Below, in pieces: positions 37,860 to 49,689 of a stretch of 64,000 nucleotides of DNA. The position numbers and the translations under genes are program-made. This DNA comes from Progne subis subis (Eukaryota > Chordata > Aves > Passeriformes > Hirundinidae), in the NCBI GenBank assembly GCA_022316685.1, contig JAKJHU010000014.1:3715001-3779000 (forward strand), written 5' to 3'. How positions within the stretch are numbered: the stretch's first letter is position 1; each line of letters starts with the position of its first letter. The notes below the pieces were generated by a model that was given only the letters and a program-made list of their open reading frames with translations, was not told where the DNA came from and did no database searches.

Positions 37860-40622
37860 GGGGTCCCACAGCTCCTTCAGGGAAGATGACTGACAGTGCC
37901 CCAACAGCAACTCTTAATTATTTCCCAGCTTTGACAATTAATAACTAAAAAGCCCTATGTAATCAAATGGGATTTCAGGCCCATGGTTTAAACTCACTTT
38001 ACTGTACTTTTGTAACTGTAATCTTTTCCTTTTCCTTCCCCTGGAGGCACTCTCTTCGTTGAATTCTGGGAGGTGAAGATTAATCTGACAGATGGTATCG
38101 GCAGAAGAATGATTATGAGTTTTAAAAACCTTGATATTTTGGCTTAGTACACCATTTTTCATGCAAATACTGACATGGATATTAGCATCCAATTAAGAAA
38201 GTATAAAACTGTGCCATTCTGTTACAGTTTACATTACAATCATTTAATGTTTCATTAAAAATACTAAGAAGGGCTGCTCTGAAAGGGATAAAAATCAATG
38301 ATCTATATATCACTTCTGCTGCTTTGCTCTTCTGGCACAATATGGCAGTGAAAATGGGCTATAAATGTCCTTAAATTATTCTGTTAATCTGAGCTGCTTT
38401 CTCCATCTTTTGTGTTCTATTTTTATCAAAGGATTGATGCATATCAGGACACTCCCTGGTGCTAAGGTAAAGTGTTAAGCAAGGTAAAGTGTCAACTCCT
38501 CTGTGTGCCTTTATAGAGTATTTCCAATTAATTTCAATGGGTTAGGTAATGCCTAAACATTCACCATTTGTTATTTCAACAGGGACTGTCAGCGCAATCC
38601 AAACACCAAAACCAGCTGATTGTCCACAAATGATTTAAATGTCCTTTGTTTACTGTTCAGTTTTGGGTTTTGTGAGAAAACCTATTTTCTTGGCACTTCC
38701 ACTGAATAATAACACGCTCTGTTATTAGAGGTAATTCTCTGACTTGTTTAATATCACCACATCCACATCACTTTTAAAAAATAAGGAACAAATGGAAGGA
38801 TAATTTCCCAGTTCCACACTGCTGTGAGGCAATATATGAAATAACCTATCTTTATTATTAAAACCTCAAAATAATTAATTTCATATGAAAACTTGTCTCA
38901 GCAGACACTATTACCTAGCTAACTTAAATTAAAATAAATTTGGGAATGTCTTAAAAAAGTCTTCTAATTAAATGCTTCGAACATTTTGAAACAAGTTCCA
39001 AAGTGACATTGTGTCAAGAAAATTCAATATACTGTGCTTATTTTCATAAATGTCAGGGATTTAATACACTAAATTCTCTTATTTTAACCAACAAAGATGT
39101 AATTCAAAAGGTTTTGTGAGGTATATGTACATTAGTTTACCTTTTTCTCACAGAGAGTGAAGAGGTGTAAATCTCCTCCTCATCATATCTTTTATCAGCG
39201 AACAAAATACAACGACAAAGACTTAAAATCTCACGACATTCTGGTTTTGTGAGAAACTTTAAAAACTTTGGACACGCAGCCACATTATTTAGCTAACCAG
39301 TGAAGTGTTACATCGCGAGTAAACCAGGGGCAAAGCTGTACACGCTGTAAACGGAGACAATAAAATAACTCTGGTCACAGACTGACCCTCAGCTCACAGG
39401 ACCCTCAGCCTGGGGACAATCACCTGGCCAGGTGCCACCTACCCAAACACCTTGATCAGTTTAAAAAGCATTTGAGAGTAAAAAAAAAAAAAACCTGTGA
39501 CAATCCTCCTTCCTGCTTCGCTTTTTTCCTTTTTATTACAAGTGGACATCCACCCCAGCTTCGTGTCTCCTGCAAAGCAACTTCTGGATGCAGGAGGGAT
39601 GACAAACCTGGGTGGCTGAGCCTGTGAAAAAGGCACTGGAGGTTCTGAGTGCTGAATGCCAAACAGCCCTGCCAGCCAAACAGACTTGCACCATAAACAT
39701 CAACAGCTGGTTGCAAGGATTGCATGCAGATTGTCTCCTTTATTAGGAGATATCAAAACCTCCGGTGAAAATTCATCACTTTTCTAATCCTATCAGCAAT
39801 AATGGAAAAATGCCAAGTCATTTCCCACAAACCTCCCTCAGCTCTCTTTACGTTCTTAAAGCACCCAAGATCAGAGAGTCAAAGAACATTGCCTGGCTCT
39901 TAGTTGACGGAAAAAACCCAACCCTGTGCTAGAGAGGCTTTGCCAAATTGTTTCAGAGGACAACAGAACACCAGAGTTGAGCTTTTTAATTGGAGCTGCT
40001 GAGGCTTATTTGTTTTATTTCATTTGCACGTGGGTTGGCAGCAAGACTGCCCTACAAGGGCATGCTTCACCATAACTCCTAATAGCCATTGTCTCTGATA
40101 TCAAAATTACTTGTAAATGCTTTAAGATTTGAAACACTGCCACAATAACCAGTAGCCTGGACTGATCTTGCAAACTCCTCTTGTAAAATTTTCAGACTGA
40201 TGTTTATTTTTATAGTTGGTATAAAGGGTTTTGGATGGTGTAGTTTAATTTGATGCAATGGCTAGAAGCTAATGCTAACAAATTCAAATTCAAAGGAGTG
40301 TATCACAGACAGGTAGCCAGCAGGAGAGTTAACCTAGGGAAGAAATGGATACTTACACACATAAAATCCCTGTTAGTCATTCCATTCAAAGAGAAAATAT
40401 TTTAGACCTTTTCTTCCAAAAAGTCAAAATGCCATCATCTGAAAAATATGAAAAATCAGAGCATTTTTTCCTAACTGAAATATTTTGGTATCTTTTCACA
40501 ACATTGTTCCAGGTTTTTAACCACTTCCCACAGTGTATCATTGGAGCTACCGTGGAACATTCCAAGAGCCACGTGGGAACGGAGTGTGGACGAGGCAAAA
40601 TAACCCCAGCTGTTGGGGTTAA
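37860..40622. other. Unique non-coding sequence, no gene seen
   Basis: AT-rich single-copy DNA. A14 at 39480-39493 is the only simple repeat of note. No exon, RNA gene or mobile element was recognised. Confidence 0.65.
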
Positions 40623-40740
40623 AAAATAATATAACATAATATATAATAGATAATACATAATAGATATTAGATAGATAATAGATGATAGATGATAATAGAT
40701 AATATCTATTATTTATTTATATATCTATATAAAATATTGT
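40623..40740. repeat. Imperfect ATA/ATAGAT microsatellite
   Basis: AT-rich tract built from ATAATATA, ATAGATA and GATGATAGATGATA units, with ATAGATAATATCTATTATT near its centre, so parts are self-complementary. Confidence 0.9.
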
Positions 40741-43019
40741 AATACTCTGTTAAAAAATAAAGAATTTGGGGATTTATGCTACAACATTTAGAACCCCCCG
40801 TGGTCTTTATTCTTCAAACACAAGGCAGCAGTTCTACAGTGTCACTAAGTGACCAGTCCTTTCTGCTGGGATTCAGCCATACAGGACAGACAGGGCTGTT
40901 CCTCAGCTTGGGGATAAGGATGGAATGAACACTCACTGCATGGATCAGCCAGTGCCGAGAGAGACAGGTGAGCAATGAGTGAAAACTTCCCGGGTCTCTT
41001 CACAGATGTGCCTGCCATTTATCTCGCGCTATTCTGGCAAACAAAATTCAAGGGAGAGCACATTAGAGAACAACCAGACTAATGATCTGCAGAGATCCTT
41101 GTGTTAATGTTATCTCTTTATACTAAAAGAATGCTTTTAGCTAAATGCCTCTGCAGTTCCCTTCCTGGGCACCGAAATGAATAGAAGGGTGATAATGGCA
41201 CTTTCATTATTTTAGGAACATATTTACCCCTTAATGAAAGAGCTCTTGGGGGGCACAAAAGAAGAGATGCAAGACATTAAACGTTTTGTGGATCATGTTT
41301 GAAATGAAAATACAGACTGTTATCATGTCCATCTTAAAGAAACAAACCAAAACTGGCAATGACATTTATAAAACAGCAGAAAAATTCATTCCTTCATTGT
41401 ATCAAAAAGTCTGATTCCATAAGTTTTCAGAAAGAAACCCGCAGGAAATTTTCTTGGAAAATCAGGAACTGAGGAATTTTCTGTACACAAAATCATAATT
41501 TCCTTTTGTGACAAATATCATCTCTTAAAACAAAACTTCAAGTACATACAGACACCAGCAACCTTGAGCCACCAGTCTATTTAAAAAATTTGGGCTCTCT
41601 GATCTTAGCAATTTAAAAGGCATGCATTTTTAAGGAAAATTTAAATAAAGTTTGTCCTTTGTAATACATTCAATTTACTTATGAATTACGGAGTGGTCAG
41701 GTTCTGGTCTGATATTCTTCTGGACTGCTTTCAGTGCAGTGTCCATACAGATGCAGCTTCTCAAGGCTAACAGAGGAATACATGAAAATTTCTCCCTTCA
41801 GATGATCCTTCTTATTTGACATTTGGTGACTGGAACAAAAAAAAAAAAAAAACCCACCCTTACAAAATAAAGAAAATGATGAAATCTGAAGTTGAAATTT
41901 AAAGCAATGAAAAACACTGAAATATGCCAGCATTTGATCTAAGGATGCTACAGAATTAGCATAGTGAGCATATGTTCATGTTCAAAGATAACAGACATCC
42001 TTGATAACCCTCCTTAAACTTAGCTCATCTGTGATTTACATATTTAAATGTTCCTTTTTTTTTTTTTTTTTTTTTTTTTGAATGAACTAAATCAGGGTCA
42101 CCTTCATCATTTGTACAGAAATATACACACAGCTTTCATTTATATAAATGTTTAACTACAAATATTGCACCTCAATTTTTAAACAGTAAATCTGTATCCA
42201 ATTGCTCATTTTCTTATCCAGTAATTTTTGTAATTTATAATTACATTTTCTTTTTCTGCACGTGTGCCAAAACTCTGTCTGCAGAAATGATACTTGAATC
42301 TCATTCCTCCTCCTGAGTTGATTATTTGTTGGATCTGGTTTTTGTCTTCTCAATAATCTTCTCTTATAAACTCCTCAGTAAACTCCTACTGGATAGCAAC
42401 AATCTAGCTGCTTTAAAGTTTTGATCAGAACTTCTGTATTTCCAGAAAAAAGAATTGGGAACTCATAATTCTAGCACATTTCTAATAAACATTTCTGTCT
42501 GGCTTAGTATTAGCCATGATAAAGTTCATTTGATGTGGAGGATCTAAGAGAATAAATCTCATCATTCCACTAAAAGCATAGGTAAATGCCTAAAACCTCC
42601 CAAACACAAAATTATCTCAAGACATTGTGAAAGCATCTTAAAAATACAGATGTTTTCTTTTTTGTTTTCCTGTACATATGGTACTTGGGGGAACCAACGC
42701 ACTCATGAGAATGACAGGAACATTTACAATTTTACCTGAAAAGAATAGATTTTAAGTCATGAAGTCCTGCCTTCCCAAGCAGCAGTGTGGTTTTCTGTGA
42801 GCAGTTACCAGGGCCTGATGTAACTCTTCAGCTGTGACCATCTCTGATTTTTGGCTGGAACACAAAGCTGTATTTCCAAGCTGGCCTTTGCTGTAGACAC
42901 ATTTCCATCCAGAACAAGCTGATCCTTCTGGTTTACTCACCTCCAACAGCAGTCTGGAACTGGGGCCTGGCAGGGCTGTGTATGGATCTAAATCCTTCTT
43001 GGAATTGATGGGAAAAGTG

Positions 43020-43021
<2 letters not shown>
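40741..43021. other. Unique non-coding sequence with homopolymer runs
   Basis: Contains A16 at 41837-41852 and T25 at 42055-42079. The stretch 41.0-41.35 kb looks like slowly evolving non-coding sequence, but this is an impression only. No gene was recognised. Confidence 0.55.

Positions 43022-43075
<54 letters not shown>
43022..43075. repeat. Poly(T) run, 54 bp
   Basis: Pure T54 between AAAAGTGTC and CCAAATGAAC, the longest homopolymer in the window. No target-site duplication was found. Confidence 0.95.
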
Positions 43076-44288
43076 CCAAATGAACTCTGATTAGGTTACA
43101 AAGTCAAAATTCTCCATCAAGATACAACAAATACTCTTATTAGCATGGATAGATCTCACAGCATTTGTACAAGGAAAAGCTGGACATCTAGTGAGATAAA
43201 TTCTGCAGCTGTGTTTGTGTTCCACATGTAATTACCCTCCACAGGCCAGGGAAGCTTGCCAAGGGCACTGCTGTAGCTTTTTACAGCAGGTTATATACTT
43301 ACATTTTATATATGAATATCTAAAGATACTTCAGGGCACTACTGGAGAAGCAAACTGCATTAGTTGCTGTGCCAGTGGATATGCAGCTTCTGTGGCTTCA
43401 AACAATGTTTTCTCTTTATTGGGAAGTTTTAAAAGCCCTGCATCCATTTTTACACTTTGGCTGCACCACTAAAAACCCCAAAATATAGTGCAGAGTGTTT
43501 GAGGGTGTACATCAGCCCTGCTATCATTCATTTCTATCTTATTTCTATCTTATATCTATCATTTCCTCTTGGAGAAGGAAATCCCCCAGGCCATTTGTCA
43601 GCGTTGGGAAGCTCCCACAGCGAGTGCAGCCAGCCATGGCACGCAGTGTGCTGGGTGTTCCTGCCTTCCTGGAAGGGCTTGGGGCACTGCACCAGCTCAT
43701 TACAGGGTTAGATAAGCATTTTAATGCTTTTTGCTGTTTCCATCCTCAGTCCCTTGCAGCGGCTGCTGGAGGCACTTCCACACGGCCGGCGCCGAACGGG
43801 GATCGGTTCGATTCTTTCCCACTATGAATATTATATTCTTTCTCACTATGAACATTTATAACATTAGAAAGCACATCCAAGTGTTGTGGTTCGAACTGCA
43901 CCCTCTGCACGTGCAGTAACTGGGCTTTCAGAATAAAAGAACCCCTCTGTGCTTTCCCACTCCCCCCAGCTCCTGCTCCCCCCGCCAGCAGAGCTCTTGC
44001 CATTGCACCTCTTCACCCCAGCCCTCACCTGCCTCCAGTGCCACATTCTCTGTCACTTGCCCGGTTTCCCCCAAAAGGTGGGACTTGCAGGGCTGCCCTT
44101 GCTCTGAGGTGAGAGCAGAGGAGCCATCCACGGGGCAGCAGCACTGGGAACCACGCTGTCCTGGGCACCTGGCCCTGGGAAAGCCACTTCAGCTGAAAAG
44201 AGAGGGAGAAGGGACACAGGCAGACAGGGACTGCAAAAGCACAAGTTTCGTGTTCATGTTTCCTGGGAAGGGGCGTGTGCAGGTTCCA
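43076..44288. other. Unique sequence with a small CpG cluster and a 24-bp duplication
   Basis: At 43759-43811 about eight CpGs fall within roughly 55 bp, including overlapping CGGCCG, GCCGGC and GGCGCC palindromes. Two imperfect 24-bp copies containing CACTATGAA follow at 43811-43858. A GC-rich patch at 43.96-44.28 kb has overlapping open frames on both strands without a domain. Confidence 0.55.
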
Positions 44289-44441
44289 GATAAGAATCAT
44301 TGAATCATTAAGATTGGAAAATACCTCTAAGGTCATCAGATCCAGTTATCAACCTCACAGGACCAGGTCCACCACTAAACCATTCGCCTAAGCATCTCAC
44401 CCCTGCGTTTTTTGAACACTTATTATGTGGCACAGCCACCA
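44289..44441 (-). mobile_element. CR1 LINE 3' fragment
   Basis: AAGAATCATTGAATCATTAA, GATTGGAAAATACCTC, AAGGTCATCAGATCCAG, CCACCACTAAACCATT and CTAAGCATCTCACCCC match the reverse complement of a CR1 3' end. The subfamily is the one with the CCACCACTAAACCATGTCC word, distinct from the copy at 10683. The element lies on the minus strand and is 5'-truncated near 44441. Confidence 0.9.
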
Positions 44442-46441
44442 GAGAGGGAAATATTTCACATCAGTGTGTACTGAACAATGTTTGATATTCAGCGCTCTAC
44501 AGCCCATGGTTTAAGAAGACAGCATCATTAAAACCAGAGGTTTAGGCTCAAATGAATGCTATCCATTACAGGAGCGTTCCCAGTGAGACAGGCCCAAAGG
44601 AATGCACTGGGAATGGGTTAAAATTTAACCTGAATAAATTCGTGACCATCTGCTGCTATTAGTCCAGTGTATGGCACAGGAATACAGCACATAAAGTTAC
44701 AGATTTTTGTTTTCTATAATCACAAAAGCAATAAAATGAGATATCCCCAAGCTTCCTGTGTTCATATAAAAGAAAACCAAAATTTTAAAAACAAAGACCT
44801 ATATTTGAGTTTGTTGTTTTTGGTTTTTTTTTGTTTTTTTTTTTTTAGGCAGGCTTCAAATCTTAGAAGTATAAAATAACAAAAAATTATCTCCCGACAA
44901 AAAGAACTGCCTTTCATTGCTCACTTAGGGCCAAAAGCCTGCTGATATTTCACTCAACTGCATAAAATTAAGTTCGGGTGAGAGGCTGGGTTTATTTGTT
45001 TTCTTTTCTCCTAGGAAAGCTGACCTGGTTATTGAACATATCTCTGTGGTAAAAAACTAAACAAAAATATCCTTGGTGCTGCTATTTTCCAACAGATTTC
45101 ACAGTTCTGCCTTCCCAGGATATCAAAATCTGCTTATATGAAAACCTTAAGCAGGAATGTAAAATTAAAGAAAACCCTTTGTCTCATTCCCCTGTTATGA
45201 AGACTAATTTAATTATTGTTTAATAATTTAATAATTTAAATATTGTTTAATAATAAATAAGCAAATATTCATTGACTATCTAGTCATTAAATTGCCAAAT
45301 AATTACGTATTGGGCTTAATTAATTTAGTTGTCTTCAATCTACCTGTCTTTATTTCTCTGCAAGAATATATCATAGTCTTCATCCTCGATCTACTAAATA
45401 TTAGACATTTTGATGCTTGCCACCCTATGTTCAGTGTGGAGTTTTCTTACAGAAGGATAAAATGGGGCTTGCAAATATAAAATCTCCCAGGTTGCCCTCA
45501 GGTGAGAAGAATACTTAAATACAAGAGCTGTTATAATGAATCTGATAATTATACCATACACAAAAGGCAATGTGGAGGATGGTGCAGGAGTGCCATAAAT
45601 CCAGAGCTGTATTTTAGCTGCAAGGGCAGTGAGAGGTTAACTCTTGTCTTGCTGAATTCAGAGGCAGATTTGCCACAGCGAGCCGATGAACAGGCAGCTC
45701 CTCTCCTGACGTACTCACTCTTCTATAAACACCAACACTTGGACTAACTTCAAAGTTGGCTCTTTTAAGCCTTAAATATATGTTTATGCAAGCAGCCACC
45801 ATCTCCTGCACTAGGTGGGAAATGCTGCAAATGTTAGTTGAAAAAATAGCAAAAGCTCTTGCAGTTGTGCCAACATCAGACACTTTTCAGCAGGCGTTTG
45901 ATGGAGCTTTCAAGTCTCTTTGGTGCTGTATTTCCATGTTTTGAGGTTCCAACAAAGTGATCAAAACATGTATATTACCTTACTTAAAACCAAAACAAAA
46001 CAAAGAAAAAAAAGATTAAAAAGGAAACACTAAACACATTGAATAGTTTGCAGTTGCAGCAAATTACGATTCATGATATTCCTCCCTTTGTTTTGTTCAT
46101 TTTCTGGCTTCTGTGAAATAGGCATGCTGCTGCCTCGGTAATATTTACAGCACATGGTAAAACTGATTTCTCTGTGATCAAAATCCCTCATTTTTTACTT
46201 CCCTGCTTATTCTTAAACACAATATTGCTCTCAGTTAGGCTGCATAATAAAAGCATGTCTAATAACAGCGACTTCTTGTTTGTGTTCCTCACATCACTGA
46301 CATTTAGAGAATTATTTTACAATGGCATAATGGGGTTCACAGAACAATTTCAATAACAGTAGATGGTCACAGTTTCACTCCTACCTAGTATTTCTCCTGC
46401 ATTATACATTAATTATACTTTAATTAGAAAATTATATCAAC
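44442..46441. other. Unique non-coding sequence, no gene seen
   Basis: AT-rich. A T/G-rich tract lies at 44815-44847, and AATAATTT-like tandem AT sequence at 45215-45265. No exon was recognised. Confidence 0.6.
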
Positions 46442-47029
46442 TGGAGTAACAGACTGTGTACTGCCTTTGCCTGGGACAGAGCTAATTTTCCTCGTAGAGC
46501 TAACAAGGGGCTCTGTGTTTTGGATTCCTGCTGGAAAGTGTTGATAGCACAGGGATGTTTTAGTTATGGTTGGGCAGCACTTACACTGTCGGGGCCTTTT
46601 CTGCTGCTCATCCCCTCCAGCAGCAAGGGGCCTGGTGGGCACAAGGATTTGGGAGAGGACACAGCTGGGACAGCTGACCACAACGGACCTAAAGGTGTCC
46701 CATACACAATGGTGACGTGCTCAGCTGGGGGAGAAGCAGCGAGGGGGCACATTCAGAGCGATGGTTTGTCTCCCCAAGCCACCCTCAGGGGTGATGGAGC
46801 CTGGCTTTCCTGGGGATGGCTGAACACCTGCCTGGACATGGGAAGTGGGGAATGAATTCCATGTTTTGCTCTGCACTGTGTGCTATCATTTTCCCTACTG
46901 AACTGTCTTTATCTCAACCCATGTTTTCTCCCTGTTAGTTTTCTGATTCTCTCCGCATCTCTCCCGCTGGGGAGCAGCGAGCAGCAAGATCTCTGAAACT
47001 GAGCTGCCGGCTGGGCTTGAACCATGACA
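46442..47029 (+). mobile_element. Solo LTR of an avian endogenous retrovirus
   Basis: About 588 bp, beginning TG at 46442 and ending CA at 47029, following an LTR family that is widespread in birds as I remember it. Landmarks in order are TTGATAGCACAGGGATGTTT, GGGGCCTTTTCTGCTGCTC, GACACAGCTGGGACAGCTGA, GGATGGCTGAACACCTGCCT, AACTGTCTTTATCTCAACCC and GAGCTGCCGGCTGGG. The order gives a plus-strand LTR. I saw no adjacent gag, pol or env sequence, no second LTR and no primer-binding site, so it is a solo LTR. Where family members usually carry a TATA box, before CTGGGGGAGAAG, the sequence runs GCTCAGCTGGGG with no TATA box, and the poly(A) signal region is mutated. Matching target-site duplications are not evident, so the exact ends may be off. 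The class (ERVK- or ERVL-like) is uncertain. Confidence 0.85.
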
Positions 47030-47063
47030 CCATGAAAAAGTGATCCTTTCTGGAAACCCAGCA

Positions 47064-47125
47064 TGAGTATTTCCATCTGTAAAAGGGGCAAGATCAATAT
47101 TTAATTACCTCATGAGGAGTCGGGT
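47064..47125 (+). repeat. MIR-like ancient SINE relic
   Basis: GAGTATTTCCATCTGTAAAA, GGGGCAAGATCAATATTTAA and TTACCTCATGAGG match the CAGTTTCC-CATCTGTAAAATGGGG-ACCTCA part of MIR-type SINEs. It lies 35 bp downstream of the LTR end. Only the 3' half is recognisable. Confidence 0.65.
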
Positions 47126-49689
47126 GAGCTGCCTAAGGACACTGTGCAAAAGGCCACTGACCAGTTAAGGAGAGAGCAAACTCTGCTCTTATTTAAGATA
47201 TGTCAGCGCCTCAGGATGAGGGTGTGACTTGTGCAGCCAAGCCTGTGGGACACCTCCCCTGGGAGGAGAGGTTAAGCAGTGACATTTTGGTGTGGCCTTG
47301 CACAGCTTGAGGAGAGGTGTGAGTGAACATGAGGCACAGGCGTGGTGTTAAACCACAAAACCACACTCCTCCTGCACGACAGCAGATAGAGGTGCCACGA
47401 GTTACCCGAGGCTTCTGTTGTAACTTCATTCTGCTAGCAGGACTTACCTTAAAATGAATTTCTGGAATAATTATGTCACAGGGAAGTGCACAGGAGAATT
47501 GGAAAAAAAGCATTTATTGAGCCGCATGGTTTATGCACTGCTTCGTGTCCATAAACGAAGTGAATTATTTCTTACGTGCTAAAAACATTCAGTGTGTCTT
47601 AGATGCCGTACGCACAGCAGAGTAAGTCATTATTTGAAACAAAATAAAAAATATTTATACATATCACATTATATACATTTTGAATTTCTTCTCTTCCCTC
47701 TTTGAAATTGTGGTTTATACTTGCAGTTGAAACTTTATGCTAAATTCTCCTTGGCACACAAACTCGTATCCTTTTACAAGTCAGTCGACTGCCTTCTAGC
47801 GCATCACTATATTGGAAAATCACAGCTGGTGAGAACTGGCACTTCACAGAAAAATACAGAGCATTTTACAGATATTTTAAATTCTGATGTGGGCAGTTGG
47901 GGAAAGACAGCGGAGAACCCTTGTCATGCAAAAACTGCATACTCAAAAACTCCTCTGTGCCAAGGAACTCTGGTAATTCAAGAAAGTTGCCTGCAGACAG
48001 CGTACTTTAAACCCCCACGGGTAAATCAGTGTGAAATCCAGCCAGATCTGAAGGAAAGCCTCACCTTGGCATGCAGTGATCATCCTCCTGCCCCACGTCC
48101 ATATACTGTGAAAACTTCAAGGCACTTCACATGTGGCACACTCCAGGAGCACTTCTTGTCTCAGTGCACCTCAGAACAGATGGAATTCACAGCATTTAAC
48201 ATCTAACAGGAGACACGGTGGCATTATCTATGCATGAAAAACCTGAAATGAGTGACAAAGCAAAATATCAGCCAAAGTCTGGTCAGAAGCATAAAAACTG
48301 AAACAAAGAAGGAAAGCATCTGGTCTGCATTGTAAGAAATCAATATTCTCTAGTGCTGTTTCTTAGTGACAATTAGCAGTTGAGTTATGCTTGGAAGAGA
48401 GGTCAGAAAATCAAAGGCCTGGTAGGAAAAGGGAGAAGAGCTGGCTGTCAATACTTCTAGTCCTGTCCTTCCTCCAGCCAGCAGTGGCACTACCAACACC
48501 AGAAGGTAAAAGTCTTGACTCTGGCAACGCAGTCTAGAAAGACTGAGCTGCTTATGTCTATATAAAAACTCTTACAAGGCCAAAGGCTCAATCAATTGAT
48601 CATTTCAGGAGAAGCCATCATTCACACGACACCCAATGGGCACTCCGCAGATCCACGCCTGGAATTCAGCCTCCTCCCCCAGCAAAATTTAGCTGCGAAA
48701 CCACCAAGGTTTATGACGATGCCTCAATGAATTTTTGGCAGAGTTTATTTTTAAAAAGAGGTCCCTGACATTGCTAAACAGCAAAGCAAAGCTTCATGAC
48801 TCTTAAAGGTAAACTGCTGTGTGTGCAGGTGGCCAATAACATCCCAGGTCATAAGTCAACCACCTTTGGGCCAGATAATGACCTCCAAAGAAACAAAATC
48901 ATTAACTGCCTTTAACAGAGTTCATGGCAGCCTTTCACAGCCACCAGGACGAGGACACTGGTGTCTGTAAGCTGTTTAGGTACAGTCATGTTCTGTCCTG
49001 TTGGACAGAGCATTTTAATATGGAAAGCCTTTCCTTTAATAGAAAAGGTCCTGAAAATAGAAACATGCATGTGGACCATTCATTTTTAGAAGAGTTAATC
49101 ATAACTGATCCTTACAAAATGAATAGTAAATAAGAGTTATTATTAATAATGAATAATAAGACTGGAATTATAATGGTGTGTTTATTAGGCTATCAATAAT
49201 TAACAGGGATTTGCCATTTATTGTAAATACTGTTGCTCTTTCTGTTGTAGCTTTGCATAGCACAATTTATATGGTAATTTTATATGAAACAGCACCAATT
49301 ACAGCAGGCTATTACAACAGAGTAGAAACAAATGATGACTTTATCAGTTTTGTTAACTTTTTCATTTTATTCACTTTCAGCACAGCCTGCAATGTAAATA
49401 TGATCTAGAGAAGGGAATAAAGAAGTTTTGTGCAAGTGTAATAACTATGGTTGGTAATTTAACTTCCCCCAGGCAATCACACGGCAGAAATAAATACAAT
49501 GGGACACAAATGAAGGTAGGCATGGCATGGGAAAAAGGGTATTAGGGTTGGTTAACTAAAAATGCCACCAGTTAAAGTTTGGTTTTTTAATCATTGTATT
49601 GAAAAGAATTGCCACTAAGCTGTCCACAGCATTTAATAGAGTCTTGAAAATATCAGGAAACACTGCCCACCTTTAAAGATATTTAAAAA
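47126..49689. other. Unique sequence with possible conserved non-coding blocks
   Basis: Three sub-blocks stand out. At 47510-47640 several CpGs survive in AT-rich DNA alongside TTTATTG, TTTATGC and CATAAAC words. At 47706-48206 one plus frame is open for 167 codons without an ATG near its start. At 49135-49430 the sequence is AT-rich and packed with homeodomain- and forkhead-like words. No protein family was recognised in any of them. Confidence 0.5.

Noticed and set aside
37387..37948. Three overlapping plus-strand frames and several minus-strand frames of 60-168 codons
   Set aside because: They are produced by the stop-free 11-bp minisatellite. All frames encode the same kind of 11-residue repeat, which is the mark of a non-coding tandem array.
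43805..43896. Two tRNA B-box-like words, GGTTCGATTC and GGTTCGAACT, about 83 bp apart
   Set aside because: No A box, acceptor stem or proper T-arm pairing surrounds either word, and the second lacks the final C of the B-box core. No tRNA fold can be drawn.
47211..47345. Possible CR1 internal fragment around GGGAGGAGAGGTTAAGC
   Set aside because: The word order does not follow CR1 over more than about 15 bases.
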